This document shows, in pieces, positions 53,677 through 64,000 of a DNA stretch of 64,000 bases. The notes below the pieces were generated by a model that was not told the origin of the DNA, ran no database searches, and worked only from the letters and a program-made list of their open reading frames with translations. The stretch comes from Pseudoalteromonas caenipelagi (GTDB lineage Bacteria > Pseudomonadota > Gammaproteobacteria > Enterobacterales > Alteromonadaceae): contig NZ_JABBPG010000007.1 in assembly GCF_013140855.1 (NCBI RefSeq), positions 186,001 to 250,000 on the forward strand. Direction: 5' to 3'. Both the position numbers and the translations under genes were made by a program. Positions within the stretch are counted from its first letter, which is position 1. Each line of letters opens with the position of its first letter.

Positions 53677-54227
53677 TATGATCCCTGTAAAAATTGAATG
53701 AGTTCTTTATCAGACACAATGCGAGTGATGAGCAGTTCAGTCAAGTTATTGAGTTGGCCCTCGACTTTAGCTTGATCATGTTGCAGTGGACCACTAAGCT
53801 GCGCTTTGGCATGATAACTTTTTTCAAAGCGTTTTGAGCCTTTTGCCACTTCGATACTGAATTTGGCTTGTGCATGGCTTTGGTGTTCAGTCAATGACTC
53901 TGTGATTTTGGCAGCAAACTCATTGATGTGCAGAATAAATTGATTACTTGTTATTGCAGTAAGTTGAACACCGTTGGTTTGCAAAGCTTGGCGAAGCGTA
54001 TCGCCAACAATATTAGGTAACGAGGCATCAGGCAAATACAGTGCAGGCTCTTGCTTTAACACGCGAATGGTAAAGTTACTTGTACGGTTATCTTCTACCG
54101 AAACGTGTAGTGGTATGTTAAGACGCGTTATTTGACCTGCAGAGTAGTTTGGGCTGAGGATCACAGATTTAGGTGCACTGGCGCAGCCTGTTAAAAAAAC
54201 AGCGAAAACAGCAGTGAGTAATTTCAT
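53676..54227 (-). CDS. yajG: YajG-family lipoprotein
   Basis: 183 residues; signal with lipobox LTGC at ~12-15. The body matches YajG: LSPNY near the mature N-terminus, a VEDNRTSNF stretch, and LRQALQTNGVQLT. The function is not established; it is linked to ampG in enterics as here. It starts three bases after the rlmG stop. Confidence 0.85.
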   Translation of the reverse strand: MKLLTAVFAVFLTGCASAPKSVILSPNYSAGQITRLNIPLHVSVEDNRTSNFTIRVLKQEPALYLPDASLPNIVGDTLRQALQTNGVQLTAITSNQFILHINEFAAKITESLTEHQSHAQAKFSIEVAKGSKRFEKSYHAKAQLSGPLQHDQAKVEGQLNNLTELLITRIVSDKELIQFLQGS

Positions 54228-54230
54228 TGT

Positions 54231-55391
54231 TTAACCTCTACGTATCGTACTAAGTACAGTGAATTTTTTATTATTCCCTATCACCTTACAGTTGCCAAAT
54301 AAGCGGTTAAGCTTCTCTTGATAATCAAGATGACGATTGCCGATGATTCTTAATTCACCGCCTTTTTTAAGCACTTGTTTAGCCTGTACAAACATTTGCC
54401 ATGCAATATGGTCGGTGATTGCTTGGGCTTGGTGAAACGGAGGGTTACATAACACTAAGTCAGCTGAACCTGGAGTGAAGTCACTAAGACAATCGTTTTG
54501 CATAAAGCGGCAGCGCTCTAACGCATCTGGTAAATTATCTAAAACGTTAGCTTTCGCACTGGCAACGGCCATCGCTGACTCATCAACAAAAGTGAGTTCA
54601 GCATGGGGCATTTTGCAAAGAGTCATTAATCCTATAACACCGTTACCACAGCCTAAATCAATTACTTTTAACGGCTTTTTACCTTGTGGTAGGTAGTTCA
54701 TGAAAAAACGAGCGCCAATGTCTAATGAATCGCGAGAGAATACATTGGCATGATTGGTGAGCGTAAAGTCAGTTTTTTCCAGTGGCCAAGATACGGGAAA
54801 TTTACTGATGACGGGTTTAGCCGTTGTCTCGCTAAAAATGAGCCGTGCTTTTTTGACTGCTAAACTCGTGGTTGGCTCACTTAAAAAATGACTAAAGCTT
54901 TTCAGCGTCGAGGTGTGGATCTCTTTTGCTTTACCACCGGCAACAACTTTAATGCTACTAGGTAAACGGCTTAGTAGGGCCAGTTGGTAAGCTAAAAACC
55001 CTGCATTTTTTGGTACCTTTATAATGACTAAGTCAACATCATGAGGATATTCACTTAAGCTGTCTAAATAACTTACTGTATTTTGTTCAAGTTGATTTTC
55101 TTCAAGGTTATACTTACAAGCTTGCTGGCTAACAAAGGAGTCATTAACGTTGATGATATGCCTTTGGTTACCCCCAATTGCTTTTAGCGCACAGGTTAGC
55201 GCGCCAAAACTGTCATTGAGTACCAAAATGCGTAAAGCTTGGTTATGATGTTCTTGAACGTAATCGATGAGATATTCGTCGGCCGCATCCCAAGCTTGCA
55301 GACTGCGGTTTTTTTGTTCTAAAGGAAAACGGTGTAAGGTTAGGGCATGGCCACCTAATAACGCATCAGTTGTCATAATATTGTGTAACAT
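54231..55391 (-). CDS. rlmG: 23S rRNA (guanine1835-N2)-methyltransferase RlmG
   Basis: 386 residues from ATG 55391; ATG 55376 is an alternative. It has an N-terminal degenerate methyltransferase-like domain and a C-terminal SAM-binding domain with VIDLGCGNGVIGL and the NPPF motif in LVLCNPPFHQAQ. This two-domain form with NPPF is RlmG, or its close relative RsmC; the central KVPKNAGFLAYQL stretch fits RlmG. First gene of the ampG run, divergent from alkB. Confidence 0.9.
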   Translation of the reverse strand: MLHNIMTTDALLGGHALTLHRFPLEQKNRSLQAWDAADEYLIDYVQEHHNQALRILVLNDSFGALTCALKAIGGNQRHIINVNDSFVSQQACKYNLEENQLEQNTVSYLDSLSEYPHDVDLVIIKVPKNAGFLAYQLALLSRLPSSIKVVAGGKAKEIHTSTLKSFSHFLSEPTTSLAVKKARLIFSETTAKPVISKFPVSWPLEKTDFTLTNHANVFSRDSLDIGARFFMNYLPQGKKPLKVIDLGCGNGVIGLMTLCKMPHAELTFVDESAMAVASAKANVLDNLPDALERCRFMQNDCLSDFTPGSADLVLCNPPFHQAQAITDHIAWQMFVQAKQVLKKGGELRIIGNRHLDYQEKLNRLFGNCKVIGNNKKFTVLSTIRRG

Positions 55392-55414
55392 GTAGTGAAT
55401 AGGTCAATAGTATC

Positions 55415-56035
55415 ATGACATCGAGCCAGTCTGAACAGCTCCTGCCTCCGGGTTTTGATTATTATCCCAAGGTAATGAGTTTATCTAAAAGTATTTTGTT
55501 GTATGACTATTTGTGTCGCCAGCTAAATTGGCAGCAACCTAGCATTCAAGTTTATGGCAAGCACCATCTAATTCCTCGTATGCAGTGCTTTATTGCTGAT
55601 CGCGATGTGTCGTATAGTTATTCAAAACAAATGTTAGATAACACACCTTGGCCAGAGCCTTTATTGGCCATGCGCCAGCGTTTGCGGCAAACCTACGGAT
55701 ACCAATTTAATGCCTTACTCGCAAATTGGTATCGCAATGGTCAAGATAAAATGGGCTGGCATAGTGATGATGAAGCAGAGCTTGGCACCGAGCCATGCAT
55801 TGTATCAATTTCTCTTGGTGCTACTCGTAAATTTAAAATCAAACATAAAGCTACTCAGCAGCAGTATGAAATTATGCTCCAAAGTGGTAGTTGCCTAATA
55901 ATGCATGGGGATAGTCAGCGCGATTACCAACACTCACTTCCAGTACAAGCTAAAGTCAGCAGTGGACGAATTAATTTAACCTTTAGAACAGTTGGTCAAC
56001 AAAGCACAAAAGCGTATAGTAGCGCTCATAAATGA
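55415..56035 (+). CDS. alkB: AlkB-like 2-oxoglutarate/Fe(II) dioxygenase
   Basis: 206 residues. Iron ligands are visible as the HxD motif in WHSDDEAELG and the distal His in QHSLP, with the oxoglutarate-binding Arg in GRINLTFR. The family repairs alkylated bases by oxidative demethylation; this short form is closest to ALKBH2/3-like bacterial proteins. It is divergent from rlmG with only 23 bases between starts, so the promoters overlap. Confidence 0.88.
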   Translation: MTSSQSEQLLPPGFDYYPKVMSLSKSILLYDYLCRQLNWQQPSIQVYGKHHLIPRMQCFIADRDVSYSYSKQMLDNTPWPEPLLAMRQRLRQTYGYQFNALLANWYRNGQDKMGWHSDDEAELGTEPCIVSISLGATRKFKIKHKATQQQYEIMLQSGSCLIMHGDSQRDYQHSLPVQAKVSSGRINLTFRTVGQQSTKAYSSAHK

Positions 56036-56056
56036 AATTTAAATGAAGAGGTTAGC

Positions 56057-56371
56057 ATGTCGATGCAAGCGCTCATCCATGAAAAAATAGCAACGGCCAT
56101 TAGCTGCAAACACCTTAATGTTGTTAATGAAAGTCATATGCACTCGCGCGGTGAAGACTCTCACTTTAAAGTAGTAGTTGTCAGTGAAGAGTTTGCCGGC
56201 AAGCGCTTATTGCAACGCCACCGTAAAATTAATGAGATATTAAAAGATGAGTTGGCTAAGCATATTCATGCTTTGTCTATTCATGCTTATACGCCTGATG
56301 AATACAGTGATAGGGAAGGGCAAACCCCTGATTCGCCGACTTGTTTAGGCGGCTCTAAATTTGATAACTAG
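56057..56371 (+). CDS. bolA: BolA family protein
   Basis: 104 residues; ATG 56057 with GAGG six bases upstream. It has ESHMHSRGEDSHFKVVVVSEEFAGKRL, the BolA core with its conserved His, and RHRKINEILKDEL. The C-terminal tail is extended. BolA proteins work with monothiol glutaredoxins in Fe-S handling and affect cell shape and stress responses. It lies 21 bases after alkB. Confidence 0.92.
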   Translation: MSMQALIHEKIATAISCKHLNVVNESHMHSRGEDSHFKVVVVSEEFAGKRLLQRHRKINEILKDELAKHIHALSIHAYTPDEYSDREGQTPDSPTCLGGSKFDN

Positions 56372-56441
56372 CTGATCAGACCTGTATTTGTCTGATCAAC
56401 CATTAAACTATGACAGTTTTTGAAAAATTATAGGATTGATT

Positions 56442-57632
56442 ATGGTCGTTAAACCGAAAATTCGTGGTTTTATTTGTACCAACGCACACCCTCAAGGCTG
56501 TGCAGCGCACGTGCAAGAGCAAATCGCTTATGTTAAAGCACAAGGCCCAATAGCCAATGGCCCTAAAAATGTACTGGTTATTGGTGCATCTACAGGGTAT
56601 GGCTTAGCTTCGCGTATCACTGCCGCTTTTGGCGCAGGCGCGAAGACGTTAGGCATCTTTTTTGAAAAAGAAGGCTCTGAACGTAAGACCGCTTCGGCAG
56701 GTTGGTATAATACTGCGGCTTTCCAGCAAGCGGCTGATGAAGCAGGTTTATGGTCAAAAAATATTAATGGTGATGCGTTTTCAGATGAAATAAAAGCCAA
56801 AACCGTTGAAACCATAAAAGCTGAAATGGGTAAAGTCGATCTTGTTATTTACAGCTTGGCTTCACCTCGTCGTACAGACCCTAAAACCGGGGAAGTATAT
56901 TCTTCAACGTTGAAGCCAATCGGCAGCAAAGTCACCACTAAAAACTTAAACACTTCAAAGCGTGAAATTGATGAAGTGACGGTAGAAGCAGCAAACGAAG
57001 ATGAAATTGCGAACACTGTAAAAGTGATGGGTGGCGAAGACTGGGAGCTTTGGATTGACGCGCTAAAACAAGCTGACGTACTTGCTGATAATTTCAAGAC
57101 AAGTGCTTATACCTATATTGGTAAAGAGCTTACTTGGCCAATTTATGGTCATGCAACGATTGGTAAAGCAAAGGAAGACTTAGACCGTGCAACGGTTGCG
57201 ATTAAAGAGTCTACAGCGGCAATAAATGGTGAAGCTTATGTTTCTTCACTGAACGCAGTTGTGACGCAAGCGAGTTCTGCGATTCCTATTATGCCTTTAT
57301 ATATTTCTGCGCTATTCAAAGTGATGAAGGCTGATGGTACCTATGAGGGCACCATTGAGCAGATTGATGCTTTGTTCCGTGAAAACTTATATGGTGAAAC
57401 GCCACGTTTTGATGATGGTGGTCACTTATTCCAAAACTACAAAGAGCTTGAAGACGACGTACAATCACGTGTTCAAAACATTTGGGATACAGTTAAAACA
57501 GACACCATTGATGAGCTGACTGATTATATCGGTTATCACAATGAGTTCTTGCGCCTATTTGGTTTTGGTATTGATGAAATCGACTATGAGCAAGACGTTA
57601 ATCCTGATGTGGCGATTAACAACCTAATCTAA
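56442..57632 (+). CDS. fabV: Trans-2-enoyl-ACP/CoA reductase FabV
   Basis: 396 residues from ATG 56442 (TAGGA six bases upstream). It starts [17 protein letters not shown], which is diagnostic. NAD-binding [14 protein letters not shown] at ~45, IYSLASPRR, and the widely spaced catalytic Tyr and Lys in YTYIGKEL...[11 protein letters not shown]. It does the last reduction in fatty acid synthesis. FabV enzymes are known to be insensitive to triclosan compared with FabI. Confidence 0.95.
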   Translation: MVVKPKIRGFICTNAHPQGCAAHVQEQIAYVKAQGPIANGPKNVLVIGASTGYGLASRITAAFGAGAKTLGIFFEKEGSERKTASAGWYNTAAFQQAADEAGLWSKNINGDAFSDEIKAKTVETIKAEMGKVDLVIYSLASPRRTDPKTGEVYSSTLKPIGSKVTTKNLNTSKREIDEVTVEAANEDEIANTVKVMGGEDWELWIDALKQADVLADNFKTSAYTYIGKELTWPIYGHATIGKAKEDLDRATVAIKESTAAINGEAYVSSLNAVVTQASSAIPIMPLYISALFKVMKADGTYEGTIEQIDALFRENLYGETPRFDDGGHLFQNYKELEDDVQSRVQNIWDTVKTDTIDELTDYIGYHNEFLRLFGFGIDEIDYEQDVNPDVAINNLI

Positions 57633-57662
57633 TTAAAAATAAGTACAAGATAGTATTTAGAT

Positions 57663-57711
57663 AAAACGGCTAATATCAGTATGACTTCTAATACTTGATT
57701 AGCCGTTTTTT
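57663..57711 (+). terminator. Terminator after fabV
   Basis: AAAACGGCTAAT (57663-57674) pairs with ATTAGCCGTTTT (57698-57709), 12 bp with no mismatch, followed by further T. The 23-base loop is long. The A run on the left arm would let it work in both directions. Confidence 0.85.
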
Positions 57712-57862
57712 ATTGCTCAATTTTGCTCAAAAGTTTGTTTTTGGCATCGAGTAATAGCTGATGGTATTGACAGTTTAAAGTATCAAATTGGTGTTTACGC
57801 ATATTGCAATCAAAGCGAGGGCGATTTCTTTGGTAGAAAATGCATGTGGGAAAAGCAACAGC
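57710..57862 (-). other. Short open frame, possible gene remnant
   Basis: On the minus strand a 50-codon frame with no start at its upstream end (preceded by a stop) reads through TCIFYQRNRPRFDCNMRKHQ to a stop placed exactly at the fabV terminator. A 30-residue product could start at an internal ATG. It has a protein-like composition but no family I can name; it may be the decayed end of a gene. Confidence 0.25.
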
Positions 57863-59668
<1,806 letters not shown>

Positions 59669-59671
59669 AAA

Positions 59672-60871
59672 ATGGCCTTAAAGAAATTTTTAGAAGACAT
59701 TGAACCTCACTTTGAACCAGGTGGTAAACACGAAAAGTGGTATGCGCTGTATGAAGCAGTAGCTACTATTTTTTATACGCCTGGTTATGTAAACAAAGGG
59801 GCAACTCACGTACGTGATAACATCGACCTAAAACGTATTATGATTTTAGTGTGGATGGCAACTTTCCCTGCTATGTTCTTTGGTATGTTTAACATTGGTC
59901 ATCAGGCTGCAATTGCACTTGGTAACGGTTTTGAACTTGCTAACACGTGGCAAGTAGCGATTTTCCAAGCACTGGGTGGTGAGCTAACCGCGCAAGCTGG
60001 TTGGGGCGCTAAGATGTTCTACGGTGCATGTTTCTACTTACCTATCTATGCAACCGTGTTTGCTGTGGGTGGTTTTTGGGAAGTATTATTCGCATCAATC
60101 CGTAAGCACGAAGTGAACGAAGGTTTCTTCGTAACATCAGTACTATTTTCTTTGATTCTTCCTGCAACCATTCCTCTTTGGCAAGCTGCTCTAGGTATTA
60201 CCTTCGGTGTTGTAATTGCTAAAGAAGTATTTGGCGGTACAGGTCGTAACTTCTTAAACCCTGCACTTGCTGGTCGTGCATTCTTGTTCTTTGCATATCC
60301 GGCAAACATTTCAGGTGACACAGTTTGGACTGCAGTAGACTCGTTCTCTGGTGCAACTTACCTAGGTCAAGCTGCGCAAGGTGCTTTAGATTTCAATAAC
60401 ATGGTTCTTTGGTGGGATGCGTTTTATGGCTTCATTCAAGGTTCTATGGGTGAAACGTCAACGCTTGCACTGATGTTAGGTGGTTTCTTCTTAATGTATG
60501 TGCGTATTGCTTCATGGCGCATCGTACTAGGTGTATTCCTAGGTATGGTTGCTATGGCAAGCTTATTCAATGCATTAGGTTCAGATACTAACTCTGCATT
60601 TGCTATGCCTTGGTACTGGCACTTAGTGGTAGGTGGTTTTGCATTTGGTATGTTCTTTATGGCGACTGACCCAGTTTCTGCGTCTTTCACTAATAAAGGT
60701 AAGTTTGCATACGGTGCACTAATTGGTGTGATGGTGGTATTAATCCGCGTGGTTAACCCTGCATACCCAGAAGGCATGATGTTAGCAATTCTTTTCGCTA
60801 ACCTATTTGCTCCGCTATTCGACCACTTTGTTGTGCAGTCTAATGTTAAGAGGAGATTAGCACGTGTCTAG
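59672..60871 (+). CDS. nqrB: Na+-translocating NADH:quinone reductase subunit B
   Basis: 399 residues, about ten membrane segments. The SGAT motif in [10 protein letters not shown] (Thr229) is the covalent FMN site. It forms part of the sodium channel and quinone site. It starts three bases after nqrA and overlaps nqrC by eight bases. Confidence 0.96.
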   Translation: MALKKFLEDIEPHFEPGGKHEKWYALYEAVATIFYTPGYVNKGATHVRDNIDLKRIMILVWMATFPAMFFGMFNIGHQAAIALGNGFELANTWQVAIFQALGGELTAQAGWGAKMFYGACFYLPIYATVFAVGGFWEVLFASIRKHEVNEGFFVTSVLFSLILPATIPLWQAALGITFGVVIAKEVFGGTGRNFLNPALAGRAFLFFAYPANISGDTVWTAVDSFSGATYLGQAAQGALDFNNMVLWWDAFYGFIQGSMGETSTLALMLGGFFLMYVRIASWRIVLGVFLGMVAMASLFNALGSDTNSAFAMPWYWHLVVGGFAFGMFFMATDPVSASFTNKGKFAYGALIGVMVVLIRVVNPAYPEGMMLAILFANLFAPLFDHFVVQSNVKRRLARV

Positions 60872-61610
60872 TAACAATGAATCTATAGGCAAAACGTTAG
60901 GCGTTGTTGTTGGCCTGTGTTTAGTATGTGCGATAGTCGTATCTGTTGCATCAGTACAGTTACGTCCTCTACAACAAGCCAACAAAATTCAAGACGTTCA
61001 ACGTAACATCTTAGCCGCTGCTGGTTTTAAAGATGTTGAAAATGTTGAAGCGACGTTTAACGCAAATATTGAATCGCGTGTTATTGATATGAAAACCGGT
61101 GAATATGTAGATGTTGACCCACTTTCATTTGATTTCGAAAGCACAAAATATGATGCTGCGCGCAGCTTTGCTATCCCTAAAGAAGACGACCTTGCCGGTG
61201 TGCAACGTATGACTAACAACTCACCCGTTTATCTTGCAAAAGATGAAAGTGGTCAGGTGTCTACGGTTATTTTACCTATTCAAGGTTACGGCCTTTGGGG
61301 TGTTATGTTTGGCTTCCTAGCAATGGATGATGATGGTCAAACAATCAAAGCAATTCAGTTCTACAAGCACAATGAAACTGCGGGTCTAGGTGGTGAAATC
61401 CAAAACCCTAAGTGGACTGCGACGTGGGAAGGCAAACAACTTCCTATCGATATCGTTAAAGGTACTGCTGGTAGCAATGAGCACAAAATAGATGGCTTAT
61501 CTGGTGCTACATTGACCTCAAACGGTGTAGATAACACGATTGACTTTTGGACAAGCAACAAAGGCTTTGGTCCATTCCTTGCGAAAGTACGTAAAGGAGC
61601 ATTGAACTAA
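60864..61610 (+). CDS. nqrC: Na+-translocating NADH:quinone reductase subunit C
   Basis: 248 residues, start GTG 60864 inside the end of nqrB. One N-terminal membrane segment (~10-30) and a periplasmic domain with the flavinylation motif SGATLTS (residues 213-219), where FMN is attached to Thr. Length is normal for NqrC. Confidence 0.95.
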   Translation: MSSNNESIGKTLGVVVGLCLVCAIVVSVASVQLRPLQQANKIQDVQRNILAAAGFKDVENVEATFNANIESRVIDMKTGEYVDVDPLSFDFESTKYDAARSFAIPKEDDLAGVQRMTNNSPVYLAKDESGQVSTVILPIQGYGLWGVMFGFLAMDDDGQTIKAIQFYKHNETAGLGGEIQNPKWTATWEGKQLPIDIVKGTAGSNEHKIDGLSGATLTSNGVDNTIDFWTSNKGFGPFLAKVRKGALN

Positions 61611-62242
61611 TGGCTAATACTAAAGAAATGAAAGAAGTCTTGTTTGGCCCTGTCTTTGCTAACAACCCGATTGCCCTTCAGGTACTTGGTATTTGTTCTG
61701 CACTGGCGGTAACATCAAGCCTTAAGAACGCATTGATCATGTCAATCGCATTGACATTGGTAACGGCGTTCTCAAGCTTATTCATCTCTATGATCCGTAA
61801 CCATATTCCATCAAGTGTGCGTATCATTGTTCAGATGACTATCATTGCATCATTGGTAATTGTGGTAGATCAAGTCTTGCAAGCGGTTGTTTACTCAACA
61901 GCAAAAGAGCTATCTACCTTTATCGGTTTGATCATTACTAACTGTATCGTAATGGGTCGTGCAGAAGCATACGCGATGAAGTCACCGCCAACTATGTCAT
62001 TCCTAGATGGTATTGGTAATGGTTTAGGCTATTCAGTTGTACTTCTAACGATTGGTTTTGTTCGTGAACTATTTGGTTCAGGTACACTGTTTGGTGTTGA
62101 AATCTTACCGCTTGTTTCTGATGGTGGTTGGTACCGTCCAATGGGCCTATTAATTATGCCATTTAGCTCGTTCTTCTTGGTGGGTATCTTTATTTGGATA
62201 CTTCGCACATACAAGAAAGAACAAGTAGAAGCGAAGGCATAA
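61610..62242 (+). CDS. nqrD: Na+-translocating NADH:quinone reductase subunit D
   Basis: 210 residues, six membrane segments. It starts with one base overlapping the nqrC stop. The conserved [20 protein letters not shown] and [10 protein letters not shown] with an intramembrane Cys ([10 protein letters not shown]) fit NqrD, where such Cys residues on NqrD and NqrE hold an iron centre. Confidence 0.95.
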   Translation: MANTKEMKEVLFGPVFANNPIALQVLGICSALAVTSSLKNALIMSIALTLVTAFSSLFISMIRNHIPSSVRIIVQMTIIASLVIVVDQVLQAVVYSTAKELSTFIGLIITNCIVMGRAEAYAMKSPPTMSFLDGIGNGLGYSVVLLTIGFVRELFGSGTLFGVEILPLVSDGGWYRPMGLLIMPFSSFFLVGIFIWILRTYKKEQVEAKA

Positions 62243-62252
62243 GGGGAGAGAG

Positions 62253-62861
62253 ATGGAACATTATATTAGCTTATTCGTAAAAGCGGTTTTTATTGAAAAC
62301 TTAGCTTTATCTTTCTTCTTAGGGATGTGTACATTCTTAGCAGTATCTAAGAAAGTAACCACGTCATTAGGCCTAGGTGTTGCTGTAATCTTTGTACTTG
62401 GTGTTGCTGTTCCAGTTAACAATTTAGTGTACTACGCAGTATTGGCACCAGGTGCGCTTGAGTGGTTAGGCTTTGCTGAGGCTGATTTGAGCTTCTTACG
62501 CTTTTTGACCTTTATCGGTGTAATTGCTGCGCTAGTACAGATCCTTGAGATGGCACTAGATAAGTTCTTCCCTGCACTTTACAACGCACTGGGCATCTTC
62601 TTACCACTTATCACTGTAAACTGTGCAATCTTTGGTGCGGTTTCATTCATGGTTGAGCGTAACCTTAACTTTGGTGAGTCAGTGGTATTTGGTATTGGTT
62701 CTGGTGTGGGTTGGGCATTGGCAATCGTTTTGCTTGCCGGTATCCGTGAGAAAATGAAATATGCAGACGTGCCAGATGGTTTACGTGGTCTAGGTATTAC
62801 CTTTATCACAGTGGGCTTGATGGGCTTTGGCTTCATGTCATTCTCTGGTATTTCACTGTAA
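62253..62861 (+). CDS. nqrE: Na+-translocating NADH:quinone reductase subunit E
   Basis: 202 residues, six membrane segments, related to NqrD in inverted topology. Conserved [15 protein letters not shown] and [14 protein letters not shown] contain the Cys pair expected of NqrE. It follows nqrD by ten bases with a GGGGAGAG ribosome site. Confidence 0.95.
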   Translation: MEHYISLFVKAVFIENLALSFFLGMCTFLAVSKKVTTSLGLGVAVIFVLGVAVPVNNLVYYAVLAPGALEWLGFAEADLSFLRFLTFIGVIAALVQILEMALDKFFPALYNALGIFLPLITVNCAIFGAVSFMVERNLNFGESVVFGIGSGVGWALAIVLLAGIREKMKYADVPDGLRGLGITFITVGLMGFGFMSFSGISL

Positions 62862-62879
62862 AGGTAGCGAGGAAAAATC

Positions 62880-64000
62880 ATGCTTGAGGTATATTTAGGC
62901 GTAGGGATGTTCATTGCTATCGTTGTTATCTTAGTTTTAGTTATTATTGCGGCTAAATCTAAGTTGGTAGCAAGCGGTGACATCACAATTGGAATTAACG
63001 GTGATGCAGACAAGGCAATTACTACCTCTGCGGGTAGCAAGCTGCTAGGTGCATTGGCCGATGCAGGTATCTTCGTATCATCTGCATGTGGTGGCGGTGG
63101 CTCATGTGGCCAGTGTCGCGTACACATTAAAGAGGGTGGTGGTGACATTCTACCTACCGAACTTGACCACATCTCTAAAGGTGAAGCACGTGAAGGCTGT
63201 CGTCTAGCGTGTCAGGTTAACGTTAAAAACGATATGGAAATTGAACTTGAAGAGTCAATTTTCGGTGTTAAAAAGTGGGAATGTGAAGTTATCTCTAATG
63301 ATAACAAGGCGACATTCATCAAGGAGCTTAAACTAGCTATTCCTGATGGTGAGTCTGTACCTTTCCGCGCAGGTGGTTATATTCAGATTGAAGCGCCACC
63401 GCACCACGTTAAATACGCAGACTATGATATTCCAGAAGAATATCGTCCAGATTGGGAGCGTTTTGGCTTCTTCAATCTTGAGTCTAAAGTGGATGACGAA
63501 ACAATTCGTGCGTACTCAATGGCTAACTACCCTGAAGAGTTCGGCATTATCATGCTTAACGTACGTATTGCGACTCCACCGCCAAATAACTTGTCTCTGC
63601 CTTGTGGTAAAATGTCGTCGTACATTTGGTCACTTAAAAAAGGTGACAAAGTGACTATTTCAGGTCCATTTGGTGAGTTCTTCGCTAAAGATACTGATGC
63701 AGAAATGGTATTCGTTGGTGGTGGTGCAGGTATGGCACCGATGCGTTCGCACATCTTTGACCAACTTAAGCGTCTTAACTCTAAGCGTAAGATGTCTTTT
63801 TGGTATGGTGCGCGTTCTAAACGTGAAATGTTCTACGTTGAAGACTTCGACGGCCTAGCGGCTGAAAATGACAATTTCGTATGGCATACAGCGTTGTCAG
63901 ATCCACAACCAGAAGATAACTGGGAAGGTTACACAGGTTTCATCCACAACGTACTTTATGAAAACTACTTGAAAGATCATGAAGCGCCAGAAGATTGTGA
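62880..64000 (+). CDS. nqrF: Na+-translocating NADH:quinone reductase subunit F, 3' end cut
   Basis: 373 complete codons from ATG 62880; the gene runs off the right edge. One membrane segment (~5-25), a 2Fe-2S ferredoxin-like domain with Cys70, Cys76, Cys79 and Cys111 ([12 protein letters not shown]), then an FAD/NAD(P)-binding reductase domain ([26 protein letters not shown]). It is the NADH-oxidising entry point of the pump. The last visible bases are about 30 residues short of the usual length. Confidence 0.96.
   Translation, partial: MLEVYLGVGMFIAIVVILVLVIIAAKSKLVASGDITIGINGDADKAITTSAGSKLLGALADAGIFVSSACGGGGSCGQCRVHIKEGGGDILPTELDHISKGEAREGCRLACQVNVKNDMEIELEESIFGVKKWECEVISNDNKATFIKELKLAIPDGESVPFRAGGYIQIEAPPHHVKYADYDIPEEYRPDWERFGFFNLESKVDDETIRAYSMANYPEEFGIIMLNVRIATPPPNNLSLPCGKMSSYIWSLKKGDKVTISGPFGEFFAKDTDAEMVFVGGGAGMAPMRSHIFDQLKRLNSKRKMSFWYGARSKREMFYVEDFDGLAAENDNFVWHTALSDPQPEDNWEGYTGFIHNVLYENYLKDHEAPEDC

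Overview
The window looks like a chromosomal segment of a marine gammaproteobacterium of the order Alteromonadales, most likely Pseudoalteromonas. This rests on gene content, not on a database search: Na+-translocating NQR genes, FabV, glnK-amtB, PBP1b, AmpG beside a YajG-type lipoprotein, two chemoreceptors, a moderately AT-rich composition and no rRNA or tRNA gene. No insertion sequence, prophage or CRISPR array was seen.

Region 1 (1-27184) is the right-hand part of a specialised-metabolite gene cluster. The left operon (1-4945) encodes the end of a condensation-domain protein cut by the window edge, a membrane-anchored alpha/beta hydrolase, an unknown membrane protein and a family 3 membrane acyltransferase. 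After 1.1 kb of AT-rich leader comes a tightly coupled operon (6065-23319) ending in a clear terminator. It encodes a PfaA-like synthase (KS-AT-coiled coil-one ACP-KR-DH), a PfaC-like protein (KS-CLF-two FabA-like DH), a PfaD-like enoyl reductase fused to a class III aminotransferase, an SDR ketoreductase, a stand-alone thioester reductase and a nitrilase-family amidase. A third set (23503-27184) has a SyrD/PvdE-type ABC exporter and an OmpR-type two-component system. PUFA-synthase-like enzymes joined to an aminotransferase and a thioester reductase, with a condensation domain and hydrolase nearby, match the logic of zeamine/fabclavine long-chain polyamine antibiotics. I infer that this cluster makes an iteratively aminated polyketide chain, released as an aldehyde or amine and coupled to another chain by the condensation domain. 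NRPS/PKS modules, if present, would lie left of the window.

Region 2 (27186-27579) is an array of 92-bp units, each a pair of inverted REP-like hairpins. It marks the right border of the cluster.

Region 3 (27595-64000) is mostly housekeeping. It holds: a Cache chemoreceptor, rsuA and a small isomerase (minus strand); a creA-unknown-LysE-GGCT-HDAC run (plus strand); a four-CBS-PAS-GGDEF-EAL protein; DUF2797 and S10 peptidase genes; glnK-amtB behind a good NtrC/sigma-54 control region; mrcB (PBP1b); a second chemoreceptor; a minus-strand run clc-hemJ-pyrB-hemL; erpA and a 58-aa membrane protein converging on a shared terminator; an XRE regulator; a minus-strand run rlmG-yajG-cyclophilin-ampG; plus-strand alkB-bolA-fabV; and nqrABCDEF, with nqrF cut by the right edge.

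Start codons were chosen by Shine-Dalgarno spacing and family length and often differ from the longest open frame. Functions in Region 1 are inferred from domain content; the product has not been shown.
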